Positions 38,058 to 46,566 are shown, counted from the stretch's first letter. The stretch: DNA of 64,000 bases from Myxococcales bacterium (GCA_016794505.1 JAEUJZ010000078.1:62001-126000); one strand, 5' to 3'. Notes: generated by a model not told the origin, from the letters alone. A program made the numbers and translations.

Positions 38058-38943
38058 GGTTCACCTCAGACATGGCAGGCTGTGCGCGAAACGAAAGCGA
38101 GACGCCCCGTCGCCTGAGCGTCACGGTGAGCTCGCCTTCGCTGTCGACAGACAGTAGGTACCCCGGCCCGCTGCGCCCGCTGGGCAGATACAGCGCGGTT
38201 CGACGGCGCTGGGCTCCGACCGGCACTCGCAGTCCATCGGACAAGGCCAGCTCGCCATCGCGAGTCAAAAGACAGGGGAAGGCGGTGACGCAGACGTCCA
38301 ATTCCTGTGTGTGAAGTCGAAGACTTCGGAAGCCGCCAAGGATCGGGATCGGGCAGAGATCCGCAAGCTCAGGAGGGATGCCACGGCGCGCTAGCTCAGC
38401 CAGCAGATCGACGCACGCCGTCCCCGGTGCAAGGACCAAGCGGACGAGGTAGGCAGCGTCGGCCGGGCGCGACTCGGCAGCGTCTTCGCCGGGGGCCTGG
38501 TCTGGATGCGCATCCGGCAGCGGCTCGCTGTGCAGCGTGGCATCGGATGCGTCTTGGGTCGGCGCGCACGCGTCGTCCTCGCGCTGCGAGTCTTCGGCTT
38601 CGACGTGCAGCAGCTTGGCATAGACCACGGCGGGGCTGACCTGGGACAAGAGCAGGTTGATGCGCTCGGTTGTCTCCATTCCTGCCGAGAACTTGCGAAA
38701 GACGTCAAAGAACGAGTCCAGGATGAACGCGTCAAGCTGGGCACTTGTGGGGTAGCGCGATTCCAAGATTCGTCGCAGCGTGGCGCGATTGGGCACGCGG
38801 ATGGGACGATCTGCCGGGATTCCGTTCGCTGGGGGGGATGCTCCCCCATGTGTGGGGACGCTGTTCCTCGCTGAAATGGGAGGATAGCCTCCCTGTTCGG
38901 TCTTGGGCGCAGTGGGTTTGGCCTCGTGACGTCCGTCGAGCAT
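38050..38943 (-). CDS. EAD-like (effector-associated, death-like fold) adaptor protein
   Basis: A 297-residue protein. After a disordered leader, residues ~52-112 (RATLRRILESRYPTSAQLDAFI ... FFDVFRKFSAGMETTERINLLLS ... VYAKLL) match the pattern of bacterial effector-associated/death-like adaptor domains: L-x-x-I-L-x-x-x-Y-P-T, then F, then G-M-x-x-x-E-R-I-N-L-L-L. These domains bring together sensors and effectors in conflict and signalling systems. The C-terminal ~140 residues form an unrecognised beta-rich domain (AYLVRLVLAPGTACVDLLAELARRGIP ... GGFRSLRLHTQELDVCVTAFPCLL). The 8-bp overlap with the kinase gene strongly suggests that the two proteins work together. Confidence 0.6.
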   Translation of the reverse strand: MLDGRHEAKPTAPKTEQGGYPPISARNSVPTHGGASPPANGIPADRPIRVPNRATLRRILESRYPTSAQLDAFILDSFFDVFRKFSAGMETTERINLLLSQVSPAVVYAKLLHVEAEDSQREDDACAPTQDASDATLHSEPLPDAHPDQAPGEDAAESRPADAAYLVRLVLAPGTACVDLLAELARRGIPPELADLCPIPILGGFRSLRLHTQELDVCVTAFPCLLTRDGELALSDGLRVPVGAQRRRTALYLPSGRSGPGYLLSVDSEGELTVTLRRRGVSLSFRAQPAMSEVNHA

Positions 38944-39046
38944 GCGTTTTCCTCCGGCTGTTTGCGTGAAGCAGGGGCGGGGTCTTCTCTAAGCGGCTAG
39001 ATCTGAGGACTACCTCTTGCAACCTACGGTCCAGAAACCTGAAACT

Positions 39047-39066
39047 TGACAGGACGTTGCAACGTC
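39047..39066. promoter_or_regulatory. Perfect 14-bp palindrome beside a consensus -35 box
   Basis: GACGTTGCAACGTC at 39053-39066 is self-complementary and directly follows TTGACA (39047-39052). A 17-bp spacer would lead to TGCAGC, a poor -10, so the site is more secure as a regulator-binding site than as a promoter. It lies between the divergent EAD-kinase and V4R units. Confidence 0.45.
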
Positions 39067-39221
39067 GATGCAGCCTGCGCAGCGATGGGCTGTGGCGCGC
39101 GACGTCTGTGCGCTGCGCGCCTCTGGGTTGAGTTCATATGCCGCCCTGGCGCCGCTCGCTCTGCGCGTATTGGCAGGCACGGGGCGCAGCGTGTGTGTGT
39201 GCGTAGCGTGGAAGCGCAGAT

Positions 39222-39266
39222 CAAAGAAGCGCAGATCAAAGAAGCGCAGATCAAAGAAGCGCTCTC
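39222..39266. repeat. 15-bp tandem repeat, 3 copies
   Basis: GCGCAGATCAAAGAA is repeated three times, ~165 bp upstream of the V4R gene start. Intergenic. Confidence 0.85.
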
Positions 39267-39430
39267 ACTCCGTCGACCACTATGGGAAACTTAGCGTCGG
39301 ATCACTCTGCGCACGATCCAGCCATGGCTTCGTGATAGGTCGTTTCACTGCCGTGTCCACAGGCTCTCGTTCTTGCGCAGGCTCGACCCTTTGGGCTTCC
39401 CAGCATCGCGATGTGCATACCGAGGTTCGC

Positions 39431-40117
39431 ATGTTGAAGAGTGTTCGTGTCCCGCCACATTTTGAGCCACCGTTTGCCCGTGCCGAGACCTTCGTGCAGC
39501 GACTGTTCGACGACTTTCGACGGCAGCCCGAGCAAGGCATGCTGCACGTCGGAGGCGATCGCTACGTCCTGATGCGCGCCGAGAGCTTGTACGCCAGCTT
39601 TTTCGACGCACTGGCTGAGACGTTTGGGGAAGAGGTAGCGCGCGAGTTCATCTACAACACGGCGCGCGAGATCGGCCGCAGCGACTCGCGGACTTTTTCC
39701 GATCGGCTGGAATTGACCGATGGCGTCGATCGCTTGTCTTCGGGCCCGGTGCATTTCGCACATGCGGGCTGGGCCCTGGTCGACATCTTGGGCGACAGCG
39801 CACCTGCGATGGATGACGGCTATTACCTGCACTATTACCACCCCAACACCTTCGAGTCCGAGGTGCTAAAGAAGCTGGGTCGCTCGCTCAAGACCTGCGG
39901 CTGCCTGTTCAGCGCTGGGTATTCGGCGGGCTGGTGCAGCGAGGCCTTTCGCGTCGAAGTTCACGGCCGCGAGATCCGCTGCCTGTCGCGCGGCGACGCC
40001 GTCTGCGAGTTCATCATGGCTCCAAGCCATCGCTTGAACGACCACCAGAAGCGCCTGCTGGGCTCGTCGCTGAGTGACGCTGGGCCAGGCTCCGACGGGG
40101 CCAGCCAAGCGACCTAG
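39431..40117 (+). CDS. V4R-domain (4-vinyl reductase/XylR-N-like) regulatory protein
   Basis: A 228-residue soluble protein. The C-terminal half matches the V4R small-molecule-binding domain: HYYHPNTFESEVLKKLG, then CGCLFSAGYSAGWCSEAFRVEVHGREIRCLSRGDAVCEFIMAPSHRL, with the conserved G-x-x-x-G-W and Cys positions. The N-terminal half (RAETFVQRLFDDFRRQPEQGMLHVGGDRYVLMRAESLYASFFDALAETFG) is the usual preceding helical/beta region. V4R domains sense hydrocarbons or act in tetrapyrrole enzymes; no output domain is attached, so it probably signals through a partner. The ATG at 39431 is at the start of good codon bias. A small gene follows after 14 bp. Confidence 0.75.
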   Translation: MLKSVRVPPHFEPPFARAETFVQRLFDDFRRQPEQGMLHVGGDRYVLMRAESLYASFFDALAETFGEEVAREFIYNTAREIGRSDSRTFSDRLELTDGVDRLSSGPVHFAHAGWALVDILGDSAPAMDDGYYLHYYHPNTFESEVLKKLGRSLKTCGCLFSAGYSAGWCSEAFRVEVHGREIRCLSRGDAVCEFIMAPSHRLNDHQKRLLGSSLSDAGPGSDGASQAT

Positions 40118-40131
40118 GAGAACGGTCCGGT

Positions 40132-40413
40132 ATGGATGGGCTGGGAAACAAGCTACCAAGCGGGGTTCAGCTAGGCCCGCTGTCGCGCGCTGTCTTCGAC
40201 GTGCTGGCGCGTTACACGGCGTTTCCTTGGCCCGTGCTCTCGGCCCAGTGCAAGCGGGCCGGCTGCATCGCAGAGGCTCTGAGCGTGGCCGATCTGCGCA
40301 ACCTGATCCCAGCGCTTGCATCCAGCGTCGGTCGCTTCACCAGCCCCGAAAAGGAACTGGCGGTACGCCGCGAGCTGGGGACCTTGACCGGCCGAGGCGA
40401 CCTACGAGCCTAG
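40132..40413 (+). CDS. Small hypothetical protein downstream of the V4R gene
   Basis: A 93-residue soluble, mostly helical protein (LSRAVFDVLARYTAFPWPVLSAQCKRAG, ALSVADLRNLIPALASSVGRFTSPEKELAVRREL). It has high GC at third positions and an AGGAGA ribosome site about 10 nt before the ATG, 14 bp after the V4R stop, so it is a real gene co-expressed with the V4R protein. Family not recognised. It may be the partner of the V4R sensor. Confidence 0.65.
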   Translation: MDGLGNKLPSGVQLGPLSRAVFDVLARYTAFPWPVLSAQCKRAGCIAEALSVADLRNLIPALASSVGRFTSPEKELAVRRELGTLTGRGDLRA

Positions 40414-40519
40414 GACCCGTTTTTGCCTTTCGTCGGTGCTGTTGTCCCGGTTGGCGGGTTCCGATTTTCGGCTGGGGTTCGGCTCTCGTCCTGGCATGTC
40501 GGACGCATCGCTTCGCTGT

Positions 40520-41881
40520 TCAACGAGCCAGGTGCGGCAGCCCGGCAAGCGACTGGGCCAGTGCCGATTCGGCATAGGGCTGGTCGCGCAGCTTGCCGGC
40601 GAAGTAGTCCATGTACGCCTGCATGTCGAAGTGACCGTGGCCACACAGGTTGAACAGGATCGTGCGCGACACACCCTCTTGCTTGCAGCGCAGCGCTTCG
40701 TCGATCGCGCCCTTGACTGCATGGTTCGCCTCGGGAGCGGGCAAGATGCCCTCGGCCCGCGCAAAGGTGATACCTGCCTCAAAACACTCGGTCTGGTGGT
40801 ACGCGACGGCGTCCATCAGACCCAGCTCTTTGATGTGGCTGACCAGCGGAGCCATGCCGTGATAGCGCAGGCCACCCGCGTGAAAACCCGGCGGGATGAA
40901 GTCGGCGCCCAGCGTGTGCATTTTGACCAGCGGCGTCAGTCGACCGGTATCACCAAAGTCATAGGCATAGCGCCCGCGCGTCAGGCTGGGGCACGCCGCC
41001 GGCTCGACGGCCAGGATGCGCACCTTGCGACCCCCGCGCAGCTGAACCCCCAAGAAGGGGAAGATCAGGCCTGCGAAGTTCGATCCACCCCCCGTACAGC
41101 CCACCAGGACGTCGGGGTAATCGTCGGCCAGCTCAAGCTGCAGCAGCGCCTCGTTGCCGATCACGGTTTGGTGCAGCAACACGTGGTTCAGCACGCTGCC
41201 CAGCGCGTACTTGGTGTGCGGGTCCTTGGCGGCCACCTCGACGGCTTCTGAGATCGCGATGCCCAGGCTGCCTGGCGAGTCCGGGTGCTCGGCCAGGATG
41301 CGGCGCCCGGTCTCCGTCGTGTTCGACGGGGACGCGATGCAGGTCGCGCCATAGGTCTGCATCAGTGCCCGCCGATAGGGCTTCTGCTCGTAGCTGACCT
41401 TGACCATGAACACCTGCACCTCGATGCCGAACAGCGATCCGGCAAAGGCCAGCGACGAGCCCCACTGCCCGGCGCCTGTCTCGGTGCTGATCCGGCGTAC
41501 GCCTTCCTGCTGGTTGTAAAAGGCCTGAGCGACTGCCGTATTGGGCTTGTGACTGCCCGACGGACTCACCCCTTCATATTTGTAATAAATACGGGCCGGA
41601 GTATCGAGCACACGCTCCAGGCGGCGGGCCCGAAACAGCGGCGACGGACGCCATTGGCGATAGACCTGGCGCACGGGTTCTGGGATCTCGATCTCGCGCT
41701 CGGCGCTGACTTCCTGCGCGATGATCGCCTGCGGAAACAGCGGTGCCAGCGCATCCGGCCCCAGCGGCTGCAGCGTCCCCGGATGCAGCGGCGGCGGCGG
41801 CGGCGTCGGCAGATCCGCGACCAGGTTGTACCAGGTGCGTGGCAGCTTCTCTTCCGAAAGAACGTACTTGATGGTGTCCAT
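40520..41881 (-). CDS. trpB2: Tryptophan synthase beta chain, TrpB2 type
   Basis: A 453-residue PLP enzyme. The N-terminal extension (MDTIKYVLSEEKLPRTWYNLVADLP) is typical of TrpB2 and absent from TrpB1. The PLP lysine lies in YEGVSPSGSHKPNTAVAQAFYN. ETGAGQWGSSLAFA and VGCTGGGSNFAGLIFPF bind cofactor phosphate and indole substrate. TrpB2 enzymes make tryptophan from indole and serine, often without a TrpA partner; no trpA is adjacent. The gene is monocistronic and convergent with the V4R pair. Confidence 0.9.
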   Translation of the reverse strand: MDTIKYVLSEEKLPRTWYNLVADLPTPPPPPLHPGTLQPLGPDALAPLFPQAIIAQEVSAEREIEIPEPVRQVYRQWRPSPLFRARRLERVLDTPARIYYKYEGVSPSGSHKPNTAVAQAFYNQQEGVRRISTETGAGQWGSSLAFAGSLFGIEVQVFMVKVSYEQKPYRRALMQTYGATCIASPSNTTETGRRILAEHPDSPGSLGIAISEAVEVAAKDPHTKYALGSVLNHVLLHQTVIGNEALLQLELADDYPDVLVGCTGGGSNFAGLIFPFLGVQLRGGRKVRILAVEPAACPSLTRGRYAYDFGDTGRLTPLVKMHTLGADFIPPGFHAGGLRYHGMAPLVSHIKELGLMDAVAYHQTECFEAGITFARAEGILPAPEANHAVKGAIDEALRCKQEGVSRTILFNLCGHGHFDMQAYMDYFAGKLRDQPYAESALAQSLAGLPHLAR

Positions 41882-42024
41882 GGCTGGCCCCTTTCGCCCG
41901 TGGCTCTTCGCTCAGTACAGCACGCGACTTGGCGTATCGCAGAACAAAGTGCGCGCCAAGCCTGGCGACAGCGCTCGCGGGGCCCCCTTTTTCATCTGCA
42001 CCCGCGGACGCGGAGTGCGCGGCG

Positions 42025-43923
42025 CTAGGCGGGGGTGTCGCTGCGGGTCTCGACTTCGTGGGTGATGCGGGCGATGAACTGCGCAAGCGGCATGGCTTTT
42101 AGGTCCGCGCCCGAGCGCAGACGGACCGCGACCTGGCCCTCGGCGGCTTCGCGATCGCCGACGACGAGCATGTACGGGATCTTCTGAAGCTGAGCGTTGC
42201 GGATCTTTTTCTGCATCGACTCGCGCGAGTCGTCGACTTCGGCGCGGATGCCTCCACCCAGCGCGTTTTTTACTGCCAGAGCCTTGAGCGTGGCGACGAC
42301 CTGAGCGGCGTATTCGTTGTGGCGATCGGCGATGGGCACGACCACGGCCTGAACCGGAGACAACCAGACGGGGAAGGCGCCGGCATAGTGCTCGATGAGC
42401 ACGGCCATAAAGCGCTCGACGCTGCCCAAGATGGCGCGATGCAGCATGGCCGGGCGCGCGGGCTGTCCGTCGGGGGCGATATAGGTCAGGTTAAAGCGCT
42501 CGGGCAGGGTGAAGTCGAGCTGTATGGTCGCAAGCTGCCAGCTTCGATCGAGAGCGTCCTTGGCCGTGAAGTCGATCTTTGGGCCATAGAACGCGGCCTC
42601 GCCGGCCTCTTCGACCCAGGTGGCGCCGCGCTTGCGAAGGACGGCGCGCAGGGCTTCTTGCGTGGCCTCCCAGCGATCTTTTGTCCCAAGGTATTTGTCG
42701 GGCTTTTTTTCGTCCCACAGCGACAGGCGAACGGCGAGCTGCATGCCGAAGGGGCGATAAAAGCCGTCGATGATGTCATAGATGCGCATGGCCTCGTCCT
42801 CGACCTGTTCGGGCAGGCAGAAGACGTGGGCGTCGTCTTGGGTGATCATGCGGACGCGCGATAGGCCCTGCAGCGCGCCAGGCACCTCGTCGCGATAGAC
42901 CGACGTGACCTCGGAAAAGCGCAGCGGCAGATCGCGATAACTGCGCTGGCGGCACGCGAAGATCTGCGTGTGGTGCGGGCAGTTCATCGGCTTCATGCAG
43001 AACTCTTCGCCGCCCTTGCCGCGCACGTGGAACAGGTCGTCTTGGAACTTGTCCCAGTGACCGCTGACCTTGTACAGGTCGTTCTTGGTCAGGTGGGGAA
43101 TGGCGACGCGGGTATAGCCGTGCGGCTCTTGCAGGCCCTGGACGAAGTCTTCAAGCAGGCGACGGACGAGGGTGCCCTTGGGGGTGAATAGCGGCAAGCC
43201 GGGCCCGACCAGATCCGAAAAGGCGAAGAGGTCCAGCTCGACGCCGAGACGACGGTGATCGCGGCGCTTGGCCTCTTCGAGCAGCTCGATATGGCGCTTG
43301 AGATCGTCTTCGCTGGCGAAGCACAGGCCATAGACACGCTGAAGCTGCGGGTTGCGCTCGTCGCCGCGCCAGTAGGCGCCAGCCACGGTGGTCAGCTTGA
43401 AGGCGCCGATCTCGATGCTGTTTGCGACGTGCGGGCCGCGGCACAGATCGACGAATTCGCCGGTCTTGTAAAACGATACGGTGGCGGCGCCGCCTCCCTC
43501 GGACACGACGCTGTCATCGCCGGTCTCGGCGGCCACGGCCGTCGAGCCTTTGTCCTTGAGCAGCTTGAGCAGCTCGACTTTGTAGGTCTGATTTCGGCGG
43601 GCCATCTCAGCGATGGCGTCGTCGATGGGAAGCTCCTGCCGCTCGTAGGGCAGCTTCTTTTTGCGCAGCTCGCGCATCTTCTGCTCGATGCGATCGAGCT
43701 CTTTGGGGCCAAGTGGCGTCTCTAATTCGATGTCGTAGTAGAAGCCGAACTTGATCGCCGGGCCGACGCCGAACTTGGCCTGCGGCCACAGGGCCGACAC
43801 CGCTGCCGCCAAGAGGTGCGCGCAGGAATGACGCATGCGGAACAAGCGCGCTTCGAGCTCTTCGGGTGACTCGGGGGACGGGGCTTTTTGAGGATCGGCT
43901 GGGTCTTCACTGCGGACGGACAT
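42025..43923 (-). CDS. thrS: Threonyl-tRNA synthetase lacking the TGS domain
   Basis: A 632-residue synthetase. It begins near the editing (N2) domain: HSCAHLL (His32, His36) and CRGPHV keep the editing residues. The class II catalytic core has zinc-site CPHH (MKPMNCPHHTQIF), motif 2 RDEVPGALQGLSRVRMITQDDAHVFC and motif 3 in RPAMLHRAILGSVERF; the anticodon domain follows (AVVVPIADRHNEYA). Compared with E. coli ThrRS the ~60-residue TGS domain is missing, and the frame upstream of the ATG (43921-43923, GGGAG at about 12 nt) is antisense to ftsY and has no TGS-like sequence. It charges tRNA-Thr. It is divergent from ftsY (105 bp). Confidence 0.93.
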   Translation of the reverse strand: MSVRSEDPADPQKAPSPESPEELEARLFRMRHSCAHLLAAAVSALWPQAKFGVGPAIKFGFYYDIELETPLGPKELDRIEQKMRELRKKKLPYERQELPIDDAIAEMARRNQTYKVELLKLLKDKGSTAVAAETGDDSVVSEGGGAATVSFYKTGEFVDLCRGPHVANSIEIGAFKLTTVAGAYWRGDERNPQLQRVYGLCFASEDDLKRHIELLEEAKRRDHRRLGVELDLFAFSDLVGPGLPLFTPKGTLVRRLLEDFVQGLQEPHGYTRVAIPHLTKNDLYKVSGHWDKFQDDLFHVRGKGGEEFCMKPMNCPHHTQIFACRQRSYRDLPLRFSEVTSVYRDEVPGALQGLSRVRMITQDDAHVFCLPEQVEDEAMRIYDIIDGFYRPFGMQLAVRLSLWDEKKPDKYLGTKDRWEATQEALRAVLRKRGATWVEEAGEAAFYGPKIDFTAKDALDRSWQLATIQLDFTLPERFNLTYIAPDGQPARPAMLHRAILGSVERFMAVLIEHYAGAFPVWLSPVQAVVVPIADRHNEYAAQVVATLKALAVKNALGGGIRAEVDDSRESMQKKIRNAQLQKIPYMLVVGDREAAEGQVAVRLRSGADLKAMPLAQFIARITHEVETRSDTPA

Positions 43924-44028
43924 CGTGTTTGCTCCCTCGTGAGGTGCAGACGATATCACCGGCCCCGGTCGCAGGTGAACACGGACCTGCACGGCGAGCG
44001 CGCCCGGTACAAATAGCTGACAGAAGGG

Positions 44029-45402
44029 ATGGGGGGCCTCTATAGTGTCCAAGTCTTGATGCACGCATTCTTGCTTGGAGTTTGGTCCGGGCTGAGCCAT
44101 GGGCTCGACGTGGGGAGCCTGCCTTTTTCGGCGCTGTCGCAAGCGCCGAACGCATCCGTTGTTTCGCTCGCGGATGTCGCGACGCATCCGGCGGCGGGGC
44201 CGAAAGCGGCGCTGTGGGTAGGTGGCTTGGCGGCGGGGCTTTTGGTCGGCGGGCTGATCCTGATCGGCCTGTACATCTATCTGCGGCGCGCAGGGCAGAA
44301 ACCGTCGTTGCCGGCGTCCAAGGGATCCGCGGGTGAGCAGCCCGCCCGACGTGCGGAGCGATCCCCCGAGAAGCCAGAGACAGAGTCGAGCCAACCCGTC
44401 TCTGCGGAAAAGCCAGCAAAGCCTGCGGCAGAAGCCAAGGCGGCGAAAAAGCCCGCGCGAGCGGACGGCGGGGCGCTGCAGGCAGGGCTGCAAAAGACGC
44501 GGGCCGGCTTCATCGCGCGCCTTGGCGAGCTTCTGCGCAAAAAGCAGATCGACGCAGATCTGCTGAATCAGCTGGAAGAAGTGCTGCTGACGGCGGACAT
44601 CGGGGTCAAGACGGCTTCGCGCATCTTCGAACAGGTACGCAGCAGCCTGTCGCGGCAAGAGCTGAAAGACGAAGCCGCGGTGTGGTCAGTCATCAAGGCC
44701 GAGTCGCGCAAGCTGCTATCGGTGGATGCGCCGCCGCTCGACTACGCACGGCAGAAGCCGTTTGTGCTTCTGGTGGTGGGGGTAAACGGCGCTGGCAAGA
44801 CGACGACGATCGGCAAGCTGGCGGCGCAGCTTACGGGCGAGGGCAAGAAAGTCATCCTGGCCGCAGGCGACACCTTCCGCGCGGCTGCCGTCGAACAGCT
44901 TGAGATCTGGGGCCAGCGAGCCGGCGTGCCGGTGGTCAAAGGCAAAGAGGGCGGCGATCCGTCCTCGGTGATTTTCGAAGCGATCAAGCGGGCGCAAAAG
45001 GAAGGGCTCGACGTCGTGATCGCCGACACGGCGGGCCGCCTGCACGTGAAAGCCGAGCTGATGGAAGAGCTTGCGAAAGTGCGACGCGTGATCAAGAAGG
45101 CCGACCCGACGGCCCCGCACGAGACGTTCCTGGTGCTGGACTCGACGAACGGCCAAAATGCGATCGCTCAGGCGCGAACCTTCAAAGAGATGCTAGAGGT
45201 CACGGGGATCGTGCTCACCAAGCTCGATGGAACGGCCAAGGGCGGCGTGATCTTGGGCATCGCACATGAGCTCGCCGTCCCGGTGCGCTACATTGGAATC
45301 GGGGAAAAAATTCAAGACCTGCGTGCTTTTGACGCAGTGGACTTTGTCGATGTGTTATATGAGCAGGCCGATCCGACCGAGAACGAAGCGAGAGAGAACT
45401 AG
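44029..45402 (+). CDS. ftsY: Signal recognition particle receptor FtsY with N-terminal TM segment
   Basis: A 457-residue GTPase that receives SRP-ribosome complexes at the inner membrane. The N-terminus has a first hydrophobic stretch and a TM helix (ALWVGGLAAGLLVGGLILIGLYIYL, about residues 60-85), then a Lys/Ala/Pro/Glu-rich linker. The N domain starts at GLQKTRAGFIARLGELLRKK. The G domain has G1 GVNGAGKTTT, GDTFRAAAVEQL, G3 DTAGR, G4 TKLDG and the terminal GEKIQDLRAFD. True TM anchoring is typical of deltaproteobacterial FtsY, unlike the amphipathic anchor of E. coli. The ATG at 44029 is preceded by AGAAGGG; 44059 is an alternative. Confidence 0.95.
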   Translation: MGGLYSVQVLMHAFLLGVWSGLSHGLDVGSLPFSALSQAPNASVVSLADVATHPAAGPKAALWVGGLAAGLLVGGLILIGLYIYLRRAGQKPSLPASKGSAGEQPARRAERSPEKPETESSQPVSAEKPAKPAAEAKAAKKPARADGGALQAGLQKTRAGFIARLGELLRKKQIDADLLNQLEEVLLTADIGVKTASRIFEQVRSSLSRQELKDEAAVWSVIKAESRKLLSVDAPPLDYARQKPFVLLVVGVNGAGKTTTIGKLAAQLTGEGKKVILAAGDTFRAAAVEQLEIWGQRAGVPVVKGKEGGDPSSVIFEAIKRAQKEGLDVVIADTAGRLHVKAELMEELAKVRRVIKKADPTAPHETFLVLDSTNGQNAIAQARTFKEMLEVTGIVLTKLDGTAKGGVILGIAHELAVPVRYIGIGEKIQDLRAFDAVDFVDVLYEQADPTENEAREN

Positions 45403-45484
45403 AATCATGGGCCGGCCTAGCAAGCAAGACCGCTCTAGTGGCCCGTCGGTAGATGCTCAGAATTGAAGTAACCGTGCGAACAGC

Positions 45485-45514
45485 TTGATTGACGCAGACG
45501 GTGCATGATATCGT
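45485..45514 (+). promoter_or_regulatory. Candidate promoter for the beta-barrel gene pair
   Basis: TTGATT (45485-45490) and TATCGT (45509-45514) with an 18-bp spacer, or TTGACG (45489-45494) with a short spacer. It is followed by a GTTTC motif also found upstream of the outer-membrane protein at 51197. Confidence 0.35.
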
Positions 45515-45520
45515 TTCCCC

Positions 45521-45547
45521 CCGGTATCCCGACTATGGCGATACCGG
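45521..45547. promoter_or_regulatory. 5' leader hairpin/inverted repeat
   Basis: CCGGTATC (45521-45528) and GATACCGG (45540-45547) form an 8-bp perfect stem with an 11-nt loop, 27 bp before the ATG of the first barrel gene. It could stabilise the transcript or be an operator; no T run follows, so it is not a typical terminator of ftsY. Confidence 0.5.
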
Positions 45548-45574
45548 CCTAAATCGGCGTTACGCGAGGTAAGC

Positions 45575-46549
45575 ATGAGGAGACTGGCAATAGGCCTGTG
45601 TGTGTGGACGGCGACGGCACTCACGCTCTCTGGCACAGACAGGCTCGCATACGCGAGGGAGCAGCAACCGGCGGCAAGCCCGGAGGCTCCGGCTGATAAG
45701 CCCGCCGACCCCCCCGCGGAAGCCCCGGCCGCATCCCCGCCGGGAGAGTCCGCCACGCAGGAAGTCGCGGGTGCCAAGACGCCTACCGAAGGCGTGCAGA
45801 TCAAGTCGCGATGGGATGACATCGCTGTGTTGCCCCGCCGCTACAGCCTGAAGGCGAAGCGCGTGGAGCTGATGCCGATGTATCACTTCACGCTCAACAA
45901 CCCGCTGATTCGGCACCACGGCTTCGGTGGCCAGCTCAACTACTTCCTCAGCGAGGCGCTGTGGCTGGGTATTGAAGGCACTGGCTATCTGTCGCAGCAG
46001 TTTAGCGGCTCGGACGGGACGTACTTCCTGACCGGAGCGCAAGACAAGGTGCTGCCGGCGGTGAACAAGCTGATCTTCTCGGCGCTTCTCGACTTCGGGT
46101 ACGTGCCGGCTTATGGCAAGTTCGCGCTGTTCAACCGCGCCATCGTCCACTGGGAAGGCTACGTCAACCTGGGTGTCGGCGCGTTTATGAGCGAGGTCAT
46201 CCCGGTCAAGCGATCGGACCCCGCTTTCCAGAACATCAGCGCCATGGTCAAGGTGGGGGTGGGCTCGCGCCTGTTCCTGACGAAGTTCATGACGCTGAAC
46301 GCGTTCCTGTCGCTGTACGGTTACCCCGACACCTTCGAGCCGGTGGCAAACGTCTCCTACAACCGCGACACCAACGGCGCCTGCCGCGATTACTACACGG
46401 GCAAGCAAGCCGGTACTCCAGAGTTTGAAGCTGCGTATGCCTCCTGCCGCAAGGCCAACGGCAACACGACGCTGTCTTTGGATGTTGTCTTCGGGTTGGG
46501 CTTGTCGTTCTTCTTGCCGCCGAAGTTTGAGTACAAAGGGCCACGGTAA
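45575..46549 (+). CDS. Myxobacterial outer-membrane beta-barrel protein, copy 1
   Basis: A 324-residue protein with a signal peptide, a Pro/Ala/Glu linker (about residues 30-70), and then SRWDDIAVLPRRYSLKAKRVELMPMYHFTLNNPLIRHHGFGGQLNYFLSEALWLGIEG. This is the N-terminal signature of the beta-barrel family widespread in Myxococcota, which includes gliding-motility and envelope proteins. Strands continue to the end (LDVVFGLGLSFFLPPKFEYKGPR). It has a conserved Cys pair (ACRDYY ... SCRKA). It is 17 bp upstream of a paralogue; the two probably form an outer-membrane complex. An exact function, such as GltA/GltB-like, cannot be fixed here. Confidence 0.75.
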   Translation: MRRLAIGLCVWTATALTLSGTDRLAYAREQQPAASPEAPADKPADPPAEAPAASPPGESATQEVAGAKTPTEGVQIKSRWDDIAVLPRRYSLKAKRVELMPMYHFTLNNPLIRHHGFGGQLNYFLSEALWLGIEGTGYLSQQFSGSDGTYFLTGAQDKVLPAVNKLIFSALLDFGYVPAYGKFALFNRAIVHWEGYVNLGVGAFMSEVIPVKRSDPAFQNISAMVKVGVGSRLFLTKFMTLNAFLSLYGYPDTFEPVANVSYNRDTNGACRDYYTGKQAGTPEFEAAYASCRKANGNTTLSLDVVFGLGLSFFLPPKFEYKGPR

Positions 46550-46566
46550 TTAGGAGCGAGGGACAC

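Larger units (their letters stand above)
38944..39430. other. Intergenic, 487 bp, between the EAD-kinase operon and the V4R gene
   Basis: Contains TTGACA (39047-39052) next to the perfect palindrome GACGTTGCAACGTC (39053-39066), and a 15-bp tandem repeat at 39222-39266. An open frame in phase with the V4R gene runs back to 39068, but its codon use and low complexity do not support coding. Confidence 0.5.

Noticed and set aside
39068..39430. 121-codon N-terminal extension of the V4R frame
   Set aside because: It crosses the 15-bp repeats, has poor codon bias and no domain; conserved sequence begins at the ATG at 39431.
43924..44658. N-terminal extension of the thrS frame (another ~245 codons)
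   Set aside because: It is antisense to ftsY, and thrS has a good RBS and ATG at 43923.
45407..45466. 19-codon frame after ftsY (MGRPSKQDRSSGPSVDAQN)
   Set aside because: Too short to support; no ribosome site and no recognisable feature.
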